Below, one piece after another: positions 32,646 through 43,988 of a stretch of DNA of 64,000 nt. How positions within the stretch are numbered: position 1 is the stretch's first letter; the number at the start of each line of letters is the position of its first letter. Under the pieces are notes generated by a model. That model searched no databases and was not told the DNA's origin. It was given only the letters and a program-made list of their open reading frames with translations. Source of the DNA: Doryteuthis pealeii. Lineage: Eukaryota; Mollusca; Cephalopoda; Myopsida; Loliginidae. The DNA lies in the NCBI GenBank assembly GCA_023376005.1, contig CM042157.1, forward strand, positions 71,203,559-71,267,558. Direction: 5' to 3'. The translations under genes were made by a program, and so were the position numbers.

Positions 32646-32927
32646 ATGACTTCCAAAAGGAGAAATAATGGTCGTAGCAAGAAAGGCCGTGGTCACGTAA
32701 AGTACATCCGTTGTACGAATTGTGCTCGCTGTGTGCCTAAAGACAAAGCCATTAAGAAATCTGTCATCAGAAATATTGTATAAGCTGCAGCTGTGAGAGA
32801 TATCTCAGATGCTAGTGTATATGAAGTATAAGCTCTTCCCAAGTTGTATGCTAAGCTAATTTATTGTGTCTCCTGCGCCATTCGCTCAAAAATTGTGAGG
32901 AATCGAACCCGTGAGGCCCGTAAGAAG
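32646..32927 (+). pseudogene. RPS26: Ribosomal protein eS26, partial and interrupted by two in-frame stops
   Basis: The translation is unmistakably eS26, a small-subunit ribosomal protein near the mRNA exit channel. It starts [18 protein letters not shown] and has the zinc-binding pairs CTNC and CVSC plus the conserved AAAVRDIS and LPKLY segments. The start is the ATG at 32646, and 94 of about 115 codons are present. In-frame TAA codons fall at codon 46 (32781-32783), where the family has glutamate, and at codon 62 (32829-32831), where it has tyrosine. In the inverted copy the second site reads TAT, so that stop is not shared; the first site is also non-coding there but has a one-base deletion. 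Homology ends at AAG before gtaaaa, which looks like a donor, and the C-terminal exon was not found. It may be a decayed unprocessed copy or a real gene with sequence errors. Confidence 0.82.
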
Positions 32928-33460
32928 GTAAAATACATGCTTGGAACTTTTCCTCCTCTTTTTCGATTTTGTTAGTTGTATTAGAGAAACTACATAGTTT
33001 ATTTGTATTCTATTGTAGTTTCACGTTGAAGACCAGTTGCGAAACAGGAGGATAGGTGACAACTCCCGTATTTACCTAAATAAAAGCGTCTTCACCAGTC
33101 GGACTGTCTTTACTCATTTCCTTGCTTTGAGCGGCCATCATAGTGAAACTTCTTGTCGTCTCAAATCCTGCTGCTAAAAGAATTCAAACCCAGCGCCACG
33201 CAAACATGTGACTTTTACCGGTGTCAAACGGTGCCTGTACCCACGCAATAGGATGGCCGAACAAAACAAGGGAGATAATTATCTTGCATTTACAGTACCC
33301 CACCAATTTGATTCAGACCAATGAGAGGTGATGGTGGTCAAGGTGCCAGAACTGGACAAGGCAAGTAAATGTCTACAACAAATAAAATAAAAACTGGACC
33401 TTCACTCATTGTGTCCGCAATCAACCCCGTCAAAAGAAACAATTAAACAACAACAACAAC
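32928..33460. other. No further gene seen after the eS26 fragment
   Basis: A possible intron runs from gtaaaa (32,928) to a ttgtag near 33,018, but the sequence after it does not encode the eS26 C-terminus. AATAAA occurs at about 33,079. Confidence 0.4.
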
Positions 33461-33462
33461 AG

Positions 33463-33580
33463 ACAGAGAAAGAGGGAGAGATACAGAGAGAGAGAGAGAG
33501 ACAGAGAAAGAGAGACAGACAGAAAGAAAGACAGACAGACAGAAAGACAGAGAGAGAGAGAGAGAGACATACACACACAA

Positions 33581-33615
<35 letters not shown>

Positions 33616-33700
33616 CAGACAGACAGAAAGAAAGACAGAGAGAGACAGACAGACAGAAAGACAGAGACAGACAGACAGACAGACAGAAAGAGAGAGAGAG

Positions 33701-33780
<80 letters not shown>
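33463..33780. repeat. GA/GACA/CA compound microsatellite
   Basis: About 320 bases of mixed purine-rich dinucleotide and tetranucleotide repeats. Long frames in several phases are artefacts. The duplicate at 55,955-56,235 has a different repeat pattern. Confidence 0.95.
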
Positions 33781-34482
33781 CTAACAACACAACAAAGACA
33801 GGGTAAGGTGAACATCCAAATCTGGACACAGAGAGGTGTACGACTCCACACTTCATTTTCATTCAGTCATTTTCCTATCTGTTGCAATGAGTCTGTCGAC
33901 CCGAGAAGGGGGGGGAGGCCCCCACTCTCTGTCCAAGTCATGACCTCTACTTTTTGATCTGCATTCAACCAGTCCCCAAACTCCAACTCTGTCTTGACTG
34001 CTTCGCAAACTCGAACTGTCTCGACCAAATCCCAAACTCTAACTGCCTTGGTCTTCAAATTCAACTGTCCCCTCCCACTTCTAATTCTCGTCCTAAATCT
34101 CATTCTCGCGAGATCTCGTCATCACTCGTAGGATTTGAAAATCCCTTTATTTAAGAAGAAACCACTCTGGTGGTCGAATCCGTTTGCTGTTTTTATTCCT
34201 TTACTCGGTTTTTATCTACCTTCCACTTTGTTCAATTCAGACATCTCGTCTTCTAGGAGAGAATATCACAATCGTTTAACTTTTGTCTTTTTTTCTTCTC
34301 TATAAAACTTTTTTACTACTGTTATGAACTTCCTTTGACCAACACAGGCCAAACGTTATCTATTGCATACTTATACAATACCTACACCATATACACATAC
34401 CCATACATATATAATAATGGCTGTCAACTCGTGTTTGAGTAAGACCATTTCCTGTTTTGTTTTGTTTTATCATCATTGTGTT

Positions 34483-34725
34483 TTATCTATCCTTGTGTTT
34501 TCTCAGATGACTCACCAGGCCAGCCCTGGAGAGACATACTCTTCCACATAAACTATATGTTGGAACTTCTCCACTTTGAATGTTGCTGAACTGAAAATCA
34601 CCCTTTCTAATAGCCCACTTTAATTTTTGGTGTTTAATTCGGTTGGAGTCAAATTCTTCCACAGACAGGTAGATGGTGGCTCTCCAGCCAGGTCTATTAC
34701 AAGCTAGCTTCTCCCAGTCCTCCAC
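34483..34725 (-). pseudogene. LINE C-terminal fragment with zinc finger
   Basis: The minus-strand frame MEDWEKLACNRPGWRATI ... LCGRVCLSRAGLVSHLRKH matches the end of LINE proteins like that at 18,058-18,480. The finger is C-x3-C...H-x3-H; the first cysteine spacing is disturbed. Duplicates are at about 55,020-55,240 (plus) and 60,010-60,240 (minus). Confidence 0.75.
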
Positions 34726-34877
34726 AGCAATGAATAAAATTAAAAAAAAATAAAAACTATAAGAAGGCTATAAAAAGAATTACAATCTAGGTAATTTTTC
34801 TTGTGTGGAAGGCATTATAATTATCATTTTAAGTAATCCTTTTTAAAAGTTTTAATAATTTCATATATAAGTTATGA

Positions 34878-35150
34878 TATGTGTCCTGGGTATGACATTA
34901 AACTATCTGATGGTGAAGTTCCAGTTCTGGAGCTCGGGGAATATGGATCACCCCTTCATCACTATTGCTCCCAGGTCCTCTCTGACCCGGAGTGGTAGTA
35001 CCTGTTAGGGTTCCATCTATGGATTAAATAGAAAAAATATTGACTTTTTTAAAAAATTGAGTACCCTTCAAGAATGAATAAAACAAATGTCTTCGGCATA
35101 AAATGACCGAACAAGGGTTGATGTGCCGTAAAACCCAACCGACCGACCGA
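34878..35150 (+). mobile_element. LINE-tail repeat (NLT), plus strand
   Basis: Ends in gatgtgccgtaaaacccaac plus CCGA units. The body shares ggtagtacctgttaggg and the tgacccggagtgg block with other copies. Confidence 0.72.
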
Positions 35151-35340
35151 TATAATTATCTTATTATAATGTAGATTGTGTGTTTATCTGTCAGTAAACG
35201 AAATTATATCACTACTCAAGTCACAATTCCCTTAGTTATTTACGTCACATTCTCCGTGATTTTCTTTTTATTTAAACTTCAATTATTAATAAAATTGTTT
35301 TACATTAATACTGTTGACCATATCTGCATACTAATAACAT

Positions 35341-35644
35341 CCCATGAATTTTACCCTCCTCTCCCATCAAACGCTTAGCATCTTCCCAGCTTCCTCTAAA
35401 CTCTTCCCCCCTCCTACTTTATATCATGTTATTCTCATTTCATCAATTCTTCCCGAAACCTCCCTACCCCTCAATTCCACTACTAACTCACTTTCTCTTC
35501 TAAAAACACAAATGTACGTATTTTGTTTTGAATAAAGAGTCACATCGACTGAGGAAGTCCTTTGCTTCAGAAGGACGAAATATTTCTCCCCCACTTGGAC
35601 TTATTTGAGTCATCATTTTTGTTCATCTTCCTTTTACCTCACCT
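35341..35644 (+). mobile_element. 304-bp element with CTGAGGA-hairpin-GAAA core and 14-bp target duplication
   Basis: The flanks catactaataacat are identical at 35,327-35,340 and 35,645-35,658, and the complement of 8,459-8,480 shows the empty site. Inside are an AATAAA (35,531) and the core CTGAGGA (35,549-35,555), a stem GTCCTT/AAGGAC (35,557-35,562 with 35,71-76 of the 35,5xx block, i.e. 35,571-35,576) and GAAA (35,577-35,580). No stem I pairing is evident around the core. The long target duplication points to retrotransposition. Duplicates are in the right arm and third copy. Confidence 0.7.
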
Positions 35645-35815
35645 CATACTAATAACATGCAACTGTATTTATATATACAACAAAATAGCAGTTTACAATG
35701 TGAACGAGAAGGCTAATTTGCATATTGATATTAAAAATTTGATTTTAATAAATATGTACTTAGTATTATTGATTTCTAATTGTTTGGTTTTATCTCAATG
35801 AATATTAGCAAAAAT

Positions 35816-36050
35816 GAACCATATTACTTTTAGGCACCCCTTTTTGATCTCGATTATGAAAGGACATGTTTTTCATTCATACTGTCAATATCTGGTTGTT
35901 TTTTAGGGGTTAGGGTTAGGGGTTAATTTTATAATTTAAAAAAAAATCTAAAAATCGTCTGTTAAAACAACTGGATATTGACAGTGTAAATGAAAAACAT
36001 GTCCTTTCCTAATCGAGATCAAAAAGGGGTGCCTAAAGATCGTGTGGTCC
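35816..36050. mobile_element. hAT-like MITE with telomere-like core, copy 3
   Basis: Inverted arms as in copies 1 and 2, a short TTAGGG-like core (35,904-35,922) and a perfect target duplication gcaaaaat (35,808-35,815 and 36,051-36,058). The empty site is visible at about 8,325 in the complement. Duplicates are at 53,718-53,952 and 61,271-61,499. Confidence 0.9.
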
Positions 36051-36345
36051 GCAAAAATCTCAGGGATGAATCTTAAAAGAAATCCATTAACATGAAGAAA
36101 TAATTGCAATTCTAATTCTTTACTTCCTATTTTAACTAAATTTGTTAAATTAGGAAAATTTTGAAATGAAAGACGGGAGTGATGGAAGAGTAAGTTTCAG
36201 TTGTTCTACTTTTTGATTATACCCCCCTCTGTTCCAAATTTTTTATCTGCATTTTTATTTAGTTTCATTAGCCTTTCTAATTTGATATTTTATTACATTA
36301 AAACTTAAATACTGGCACCTGGAGGGTGCATATAGTTGATAGTAA

Positions 36346-37322
36346 TTATAAATCATAAAATACCAGATTGAAAGAATAGTTTTTGTTAATTAAGATTTAC
36401 TTAGATACTTTTCGTGTAGATTTGATAACTCTGTCATATCTTCTGCTTCTTCTGGTTAATATTCCATGATAATTACTACTACTACTATTACAATTTTTTG
36501 CTTCAGTTTATGAAGTTGGCTCTTCTGTCTTCAAAGTTACTGGTTATTTCCCCTTTTTGGATGAGTAGAAAAGAAAGTTTTAATAAAACTGCTGCAGTTG
36601 TTGACTTTGTGAAGAAAAAGATAATTTCCTACAAAAATCTTAGAATAAAAAGAATCAGATGGTCCTGTTAGTAAACAAAAAAAAATCATGCTTAGAGAGC
36701 AAGCTGGAATAATAATAAAAAACTGAACAGACACACACACATAAGTGCACTCATATAGTGAAAACTTTTCCCTTTTCAAAAAAAAAAAATCACTTTTTAT
36801 ATCATAGAACATTGCAACAAAGATTTTTTTAATTTATTTTTAATTTTTAAAGTATTTCTCGATTAATAAAAAAATACATGCACACACACACAAACAGATG
36901 AGCCAAAAACAGACCAGTGACAAGAATGACAGCTAAAGTCTCATAACAATTGGTAAGCTGACCTTACATACTTCATTTTGAGGTGTTGAATACCACAGTT
37001 GTAGGCAAAAAAAGAAACCTTTGATGAAAGCCAAATTTTTATAACCAGAAGATGAGGTTAGACGGTTTCTAATCATCATCAACTGACAAGGGATGTGAAC
37101 AGAGATTTTTCCATTAGGTAGGAGCCGACAAAAGAACTACTGTGGCCTGAATCACTCATATATAAATTCTTGCTGTTGTTAAGACTGCAGGGTTACCAGA
37201 GTGTCCATATTAATAAATGGACATTGCGAAAAGTATCGTCAATGGGTGTGCAAGCATTGAAACTGGATGTTGCATCAATGGAAGGAGGTAGACTGGGGGT
37301 CTGGGGAATCTAGTTTGTGCCA
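36346..37322. other. No gene seen
   Basis: AT-rich sequence with short A and T runs. A minus-strand frame at 36,537-36,812 has no recognisable features and is not kept intact in the other copies. Confidence 0.55.
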
Positions 37323-37454
37323 TTTGCGCCCATCGTTATCCTAGGAAAGCGGATATTGGACAATAATTTGCACCCATCGTTATCCTAGGAAAGCGGATAT
37401 TGGGCAATAATTCGCACTCCTCATTATCCTGGGAAAGTGGATATTGGGCAATAA
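37323..37454. repeat. 44-bp tandem repeat, three units
   Basis: Units start with ttygcrc and contain ttatcctaggaaagcggat. The third copy (62,760-62,934) and the right arm (about 52,330-52,497) have four units, so copy number distinguishes the versions. Confidence 0.92.
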
Positions 37455-37680
37455 CTTCCGTTTTTATTTTTAAATCTAGTTCAGGGTCATTGGTCAGTCA
37501 ATGTTGAGTGTTTACCCTTCCAAACTTTAACTTTTTTTTGTTCTTATTTCTTTTTCTCTTTCTCCAGAAATCCGATTACCATTTTCTTTTCAATCCCCAA
37601 ATTCTCCATAGACTATAATAATTACGCTACAAGAGTTAGAGCTGCTGTGCTGGCCAGTAGAGAACCAAAAACTAGACAGA

Positions 37681-37800
37681 GGTTTGGTTTCTTTGTTTAA
37701 TGGCATATCAACCTTCATGGGTTATTTAAAGCCAAAGTCGTTTTTGTAAAAGTAGTGGTACTATTTAACCCATAGTTGAGGGGATAAGGGGATTCATACC
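37681..37800 (-). mobile_element. SINE family 2, 3' fragment, minus strand
   Basis: Only the tail half is present, from the taacccatag block to aatgccattaaac. Confidence 0.6.
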
Positions 37801-37867
37801 TTTCCGATGCACAATCAGGTTAGAGCTGTTTTGCTGACACAGGGAGAACCAATATCTAACTAGATAG

Positions 37868-38096
37868 GGTTTGGTTTTGTTTCTTTGTTTAATGGCATAT
37901 CAACCTTCAAGGGTTATTCAATAGCAAAGCCGTTTTTGTAGAAGTACAGTAGTGGTACTATTTAACCCATAGCTTGTAAGGGAATTCATACCTTGCCCAA
38001 GGGTATTAGTCCGAAAATGAATGTAATAGCACCTACTGGAGTTCAAACTTGCTTACTATCATGTTAGCTATTACACCAAGGGGATTACCCCTAACT
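37868..38096 (-). mobile_element. tRNA-derived SINE (family 2), minus strand
   Basis: The minus strand starts with a tRNA-like head (tggtgtaatagctaacatg, then a gtttgaactcc B box). It ends in aatgccattaaacaaag, a tail similar to that of the LINE-tail repeats. A truncated copy lies at 37,681-37,800 and another full copy at 41,876-42,045. Confidence 0.7.
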
Positions 38097-38119
38097 AGAC
38101 TGAGGGTCAATGACGTTTT

Positions 38120-38290
38120 GACTCAAAGGCCAGTATATGACATAAGTCAGTATCAGCCAATCAGTGAGAGAGTCTATCCCCTTTTCACTAGTGCTAGACC
38201 AAGGAGATTGTTTTTGGGTCTGAGGTGGAGTGCTACACCTACCATCAACTCCTTACTTTACCACACAGATCCCTGTGCTACTCATACAAT
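38120..38290 (-). mobile_element. SINE family 1, headless, minus strand
   Basis: The minus strand keeps the body from gtatgagtagcacagg to the tail but has no tRNA head. The same truncation is seen in the right arm (about 51,525-51,665) and the third copy (about 63,615-63,760). Confidence 0.8.
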
Positions 38291-38695
38291 TCTAAAAGAT
38301 GATGCTACCCCAAAAAATATTTTAAAAATAAATAAATATCAAAAAGTGCAAACTAGATGCAAGGAATGTTTGAAATTAGATTAAAAAAGACAAGTAGTGC
38401 CTTGACATATAGAAAGGACAGTAAAAGTGGTGGTGGTGGTAGGGGTTGTTACCCCCCCCCCCCACACACACACACGGAAGATTATCTCATCTTTAAACAA
38501 TATTTAACAGTTCATTAAACGGCACCAAATCTTATTACAATTCAGTAGCCAATGAAATACTCACAACCTTGAGGGTTTTTTTCTTCTTTTCAATATCTTT
38601 TTTTTTTCTAAGATAAAAATAAATTATAGTAGGAAAACAAATTTCAAATATATTTTTCACAATATGAAACAACTCAAAAATTAACAAAAAGTGAT

Positions 38696-38880
38696 TGGTT
38701 TGTTTTGTTTTGTTTTACGGCATATCAACCTCGGTGGGTCATTTAATGCCGACAAAGTTCTGAAATAAATTCATTCTTAATGCACAATACAATTTTGTTT
38801 ATCAACTCATGTTTTTCTATTTAACCCATAGATGGGACCCTAACAGGTACTACCACTCCGGGTCAGAGTGGAAACAAAAA
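38696..38880 (-). mobile_element. LINE-tail repeat (NLT), minus strand, truncated
   Basis: Tail block tacggcatatcaacc and the ggtactaccactccgggtc block are present; the 5' part is missing. Confidence 0.7.
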
Positions 38881-38946
38881 GTGAGGAAATCCAAAAATTT
38901 CTATACTTGAAATGTTTTGACACTACTTGCAGAATTATTTGAAGTA

Positions 38947-39548
38947 CAGGGTGGTCCGAAAGTTTTGTCCCTCCTACATATTGTTTTAACTTTCATTATC
39001 TCTTAAATAATACTAGTACAAAAATTAAAAAAAACTCCCTCCAGGCAATGTAAAAATAGATTTTTGAAAGATATTACCTGAGAGGGTGGGAGTTAAAAAT
39101 TCAATGTTAGAGGGTTTGTATCATAAGTAAGCAAAATCCTCATATTTATTAAAGGAGTAAAAAAAAATAAAACAATTTGAAATGAAAACGGAGTCCCGTC
39201 CCTCTCAAATAAAATGTTGCATGCATGTAATAATTAAACAATTATTTTGAATATTTTCCACATCAATTTTCCACAAAATCGTATTTATTTATTTGTAAAC
39301 TTTTTAGTTAACTTCTTGTTACTGTAAAAAAAAAAAAAAAAGGATGAGAGTAAAAAACAATTTTTAAAATTGCTTACTCAAAATTTTGGGTGTATATAGC
39401 ATAAGAATATTGTGACGTAGAGCTATGATGTAGTTTTTGTTACAGACAGAAATACAGACAATCTCCATTATTTAGAGATAATATCTAACTTATGTAATTA
39501 TTTTACTTCTAAAAATGTAAGGGATGACAAGACTTTCAGACCATGCAG
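38947..39548. mobile_element. Mariner-like MITE, 602 bp
   Basis: Left end CAGGGTGGTCCGAAAG after TA; the right end is a diverged complement (gactttcagaccatgcag) before TA. No transposase frame. Confidence 0.7.
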
Positions 39549-39560
39549 TACATTAATCTA

Positions 39561-40038
39561 TAGGGTGGTCCGAAAGTCGTGTCACCCCTACATATTGTTT
39601 TAACTTTATTTCTTTTTTAAATAATATATCTAAGTTATGTAATTATTTTGGACATGCCTTCAAAGTCAGAAAACAGCATAGCTCACATGACTTTCAGAAA
39701 CATTTTTTTCGCACTTTTTTTTTTTTTTTCTGAGGCATGGAATAAACTGCCTGCATCCGTTGTTGGTTGCCGAAACACTGCATCTTTCAAAACCTCCATG
39801 CTTCCTGTAATTCGACAACACTATACCTGATACCACCCATCCATACACACACACACACACACACACACAATGACTTTACACTATTCATGTTCCTGACATT
39901 AGTACATTATTCTATGTACTATACATGAGCTTTTAATGAGTTGTGGTGCACCCGAGCACTGTACACAATAATTTGATTATTATTATTTCACCTCTTAAAA
40001 ACAATATGTATGTGTGACAAGACTTTCGGACCACCCTG
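39561..40038. mobile_element. Mariner-like MITE, 478 bp
   Basis: Ends TAGGGTGGTCCGAAAGTC and its complement GACTTTCGGACCACCCTG, flanked by TA on both sides. The inner sequence (tacatattgttttaac) is shared with the previous element. Confidence 0.82.
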
Positions 40039-40044
40039 TAGTAT

Positions 40045-40525
40045 CTTCATCTGGCTAAACTTGCAAATTGGTTGGAAAATTAGGGTGACCCAGAAAAAAA
40101 CAGAACCCACAAAGAAAGAAACAATAATAAAATCAATAACACCAAGAAATTATTTATCTAACCAGATTTTGTTAAAGCTGGTATGCAAATTATTCACACC
40201 ATATATAATGAAAACCTTTATTTCTTAATGACATATAACACACATGGCAGGATTTTAAAAACATTAATACTATGGGCTGTTTTGAGGCAAATCTACCTTA
40301 GATAGACCTTAATAGAGATATTGTTAATAAATAAAATGCCAATTAAGATTAAATAGTGATTATCTAATAACCATTGAGAATATAATGTAAAAAATTAAAG
40401 GAATTGTGACAGTGGTGGTGATGTAGTTTCGGTTATATACAGACACTACATAGTTTTTTCTGGGTCACCCTCTAATGTTTTAATTTTCCGACCGATTTGC
40501 AAGTTTAGCCCTTCATCTTTGTTAT
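40045..40525. mobile_element. Composite inverted-repeat element around an AR1 copy
   Basis: The inner termini TAGGGTGACCCAG (40,081) and CTGGGTCACCCTCTA (to 40,474) enclose a minus-strand AR1-like body. Outside them a further inverted stretch (aaacttgcaaattggt and complement) extends the arms. Confidence 0.72.
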
Positions 40526-40813
40526 TTTTATTTTTATTTCTTCAAAGGAAAATCAAAGACAGTAATCTTTAAAATGGAATGAGAATTTATTATATCAGAC
40601 AAAATCTTCATACTTAACCACAAAGTTGGAAAACATGAAGAAAAAAAAAAAAAAAAAAATAAGATTCTCAAATGTGGTATACAATTGGAAAGAGTAAGAA
40701 AAAAAAAAAATACATTGGACAAAACAAAAAAAAAAAAAAAAAATTAAAGATGAGAATGCTAACCAAAATAAGTCATTGAATAAAATATGAAAAAAAAAAA
40801 AAAAAAAAAATAG

Positions 40814-41060
40814 TAAAGTTGCCGGGGTGGCCTAAAGTCGGTATCAGCCTGACAGCAAGAGAGTCTATCTCCTTTTCACTAGCGCTATACCAAGGAGATT
40901 GTTTTTAGTGTCCCCGGTGGAGTGCCACGCCTAACATCAGTACCTCACATTACTGCACACATCCCAGAGCTAATCATATGCTGAGTTGGCGAAGGCCGGT
41001 ATTGAATCAGGAACTTGTGGTTCCTAGTCAGACGCTCTACCGACTGAGCTAAACCGGCCA
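40814..41060 (-). mobile_element. tRNA-derived SINE (family 1), full length, minus strand
   Basis: The head (complement of ctctaccgactgagctaaacc) and the full body are clear. The duplicate at 48,680-48,925 on the plus strand is heavily damaged by deletions. Confidence 0.88.
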
Positions 41061-41210
41061 ATAAAAAACAAATTAACTCTGATAATTTTTTTTCTTCTTT
41101 TCTTTCTTTGTTGACAAAAAATAAATAAATAAAATTTAAAAAATGAAAGGTTATCTCCAAAATATTGTTTGAAACTTTAAAATAAATTGTTATCCTACAA
41201 GTTATTTAGA

Positions 41211-41642
41211 CAAGAATTCTCATCTTTGCTGAGTTTTTTTGGGTTTTTTTTTTTAATGTTTTGACCAATGTGTTTTTTTTTTTTTTTTGGTTTTCCTAAT
41301 ATTGTCTGAAATTCTGAGAAGTTTCATTGCCATAATTCCAGGAGTTCCAAGGATTGGTAAATTTATCCTTGCTGTTTTTAATCAGTCGATAATTGTAGGT
41401 GCGTATTTTTTTTTTTTTTGAGTGAATAAGACATTGTAAACTAAAGTGACAAGAATTCTCATCTTTGCTATTTGCTTTTTACCAAAATGGCTTTTGGCCA
41501 ATGTGTTCTTTGGCTTTCCTAATATTGTCTGAAATTCTGAGAAAAGTCATTGCCATTATTCCAAGGAATGGTAAACTCTAATCAGTTGATAATTGCAGGT
41601 GTGCATTTTTTGGAGTGAATAAGGAATTGTGCACTAAACTGA
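41211..41642. repeat. Tandem duplication, period about 220 bp
   Basis: Units at 41,211-41,449 and 41,450-41,642 share acaagaattctcatctttgc, ctaatattgtctgaaattct and the aattgyaggtgygca block. Confidence 0.8.
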
Positions 41643-41875
41643 TAAAATGGTTAAAACCTTCAAGAGAATTCATAATTATACTCAATTAAAAAAAAAATAA
41701 CCACATGGGCCTTTACATAAAAAAATAAAAAATTGTCTAGTGTTTAATAAATCTTGTCTATTTATTGATATATTCTCAACTAAAATGGAAACTCATTTTT
41801 TCAGACTGAGTCATAGATTACTCCTGCCTGTAGGAATGTTTTTGACACCTAGATCTAGATCTATCCATAAGATGG

Positions 41876-42045
41876 TTTCAGTTGCTTTGTTTAATGACAT
41901 TAATCAACCTTTGTGGGTTATTTAATGCCCAAGTCATTCAAAGGTATTAGTCCGAAAGTTAACAAAATAGGGCAACTGGAAATCAAATTCCCTTATTACG
42001 AGATCATCACAATCCAGTATGTTAACCATTACACCATGGGGAAAA
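41876..42045 (-). mobile_element. SINE family 2, minus strand
   Basis: The head (tggtgtaatggttaacatac on the minus strand) and the B-box-like ggaatttgatttcc are well kept; the middle is shorter than in the 37,868 copy. Confidence 0.65.
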
Positions 42046-43424
42046 CACCCACCCATCCCGGGGACCCACCCACCCCATCTAGAAGAAGAAAACTAGAAGA
42101 AAAAGAAGAATGCTGAAGTGCACAAAAGACATAAAAAATGAGAATGCTGAATATTATGTGACAATGTTCCCCACATATTCGTCAAAAAATATTTGATAAT
42201 TATCTAACTTCAGTTGGAAAGTGTGTGTGTGTGGGGGGGCTCTTCATAGATGTTTATGAACAATTGGTGAAAACAAAATATTTTCAAGTTGCAATTAACA
42301 TCTCAGAGAGCTTTTTAAAAGTGATCTTTTTCTTCCTTTTTTTTTTTTTTTTGGTTTTTCCCACCTAGCCTTAAAATTGTCTACAAAAGGTCAGTTAATC
42401 TGATATTCTCACAACCATTATAAGAAATATTTAATAATAAAAAAAAAATAAAATAAAAACATAGGTAAAGCTGAGCAATAAGTGTACAGTATTAAAAGTA
42501 ATATTACTTTTAGACGGAAAAGGTACACTTGATTATCCAGTAATGTCCTTTTGTAGAACAGATTATTTACTTCTTGTGTGTTTTTTTTTTTAAAGTTGCT
42601 TTTTGTTAATATCATTAAATAAATTATAAATACTTAAACAACTAAGATGCATTTTAAAGTTGCTCCCAACTGAATAATTATCAGCTGATGGATTGGGATC
42701 AGTTGCTTACTGCTTTAAAGATATTCATTCTATGGTTTAAAAAAAAAAAAAATTTAATATCAAGAATCTTATTGCAAAAGAATGTTTGATAAGCAATACT
42801 TAAACGGAGAAGGAAAGAATTAGTAAATATATAAACCGTGAGTGAAATTGAACACTCTTCTCTATTTTTATATTGTAGCCAATGTGCCCTGGTTAGAGTA
42901 AAAAAATATTCCTAGTATAGATTGTGAACAAATGGTTAAATTTTTATATAAATTATATACAATAAACAAATTAGAATTTTTTTCTTCTAAACAAAGTCAT
43001 ATGAAATTGGTAGATTAGAGTCTGTCAATAAAATATAAATAAAAAATAACCTATATAATAAACATTGAGATTTTCTAGGTTTAATACACTAAGTCACAAT
43101 AATTAATTACCTGGTGGGAATTAAACTGATAAAAATACCTTGTTAATCATCACTATCTAAAAAAAAAAGGAGCCTTAGGTGTTTACAAAAATTATATTAA
43201 TGTACGAATTGAGGCTTACTAGACTAGTTCAGTTTATAATAAGTAATCTTATACAAACTGGCTTAGCCTAAGTGAATCACCAGGTTAGTACTAAACTAGG
43301 TTACTAATCATCGATCTATTGCACCTTAGATATCTACAAATTTACACTACTGATAAAAACTTCAAACTAAACATGTTTATGTATCAGGCACCCAAAATGG
43401 ATTAAGTACTTATCTGACAGTAGA
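42046..43424. other. No gene seen
   Basis: AT-rich sequence with A runs and short repeats. Nothing with splice-flanked coding character was found on either strand. Confidence 0.5.
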
Positions 43425-43842
43425 TATTGGGTTAAATCAAACTTAACGGACCTAAATTCCACCATCGTATGTCAACCCAACGAAAGAAAAAAAAAAAAAA
43501 AAAAAAAACAAGGAATTAACCGAATTTAATTAAATTTTGAGTGTTGATATACTAATGAATAAAAGATATAATGCTCCAGTTATTTTAATTAAAAACTTTT
43601 ACATTTTTTCAGGTCAGTCACGTATCTTTGAGAATCTGTGTTTATGCCTCAAAGATACGTGGTTCAAAGTTAACTGACCTGAAAAATGTAAAAGTTTTTA
43701 AATAAAATAACTGGTGCATTATATCTTTTATTCATTAATATATTAACAGAAAATTTCATTAAATTCAGTTAATTCCCTGATTTTGGGTATTTTTTTCTTC
43801 TTTCGGCAGGGTGAAGTTCGATTTAACCAGATATTGATTCTA
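43425..43842. mobile_element. Large foldback element, arms about 190 bp
   Basis: The sequence reads inward on both sides from gttaaatc-aactt through acattttttcaggtcag to tatctttgag, with a loop of about 15 bases near 43,645. It lies 150 bases beyond the stop of the unrecognised terminal exon. Confidence 0.85.
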
Positions 43843-43988
43843 ATTCAACACTAGCAGTTAAAGGCTAGATAGATTTTTTATTTAATTTTAAAATGTTCAT
43901 GTGCACATAAATTCATAGTTATTTTTTTTTCCTTTTTTTTTTTTTTTTTTATTTTAAAAAATTTTTAATGACCTAATTTCAACAAATC

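Larger units (their letters stand above)
35150..36345 (+). repeat. AR2 family copy carrying two insertions
   Basis: Aligns with the complement of 8,010-8,640. It is split by the 304-bp element and by hAT-like MITE copy 3. Confidence 0.78.

Noticed and set aside
33402..33957. Long open frames on both strands over the GA/GACA tract, up to 182 codons
   Set aside because: They are translations of a simple repeat and exist in several phases at once; the duplicate tract has a different pattern.
34483..34725. Host C2H2 zinc-finger gene
   Set aside because: The finger sits at the end of a LINE-type C-terminus, with matching fragments elsewhere in the window.
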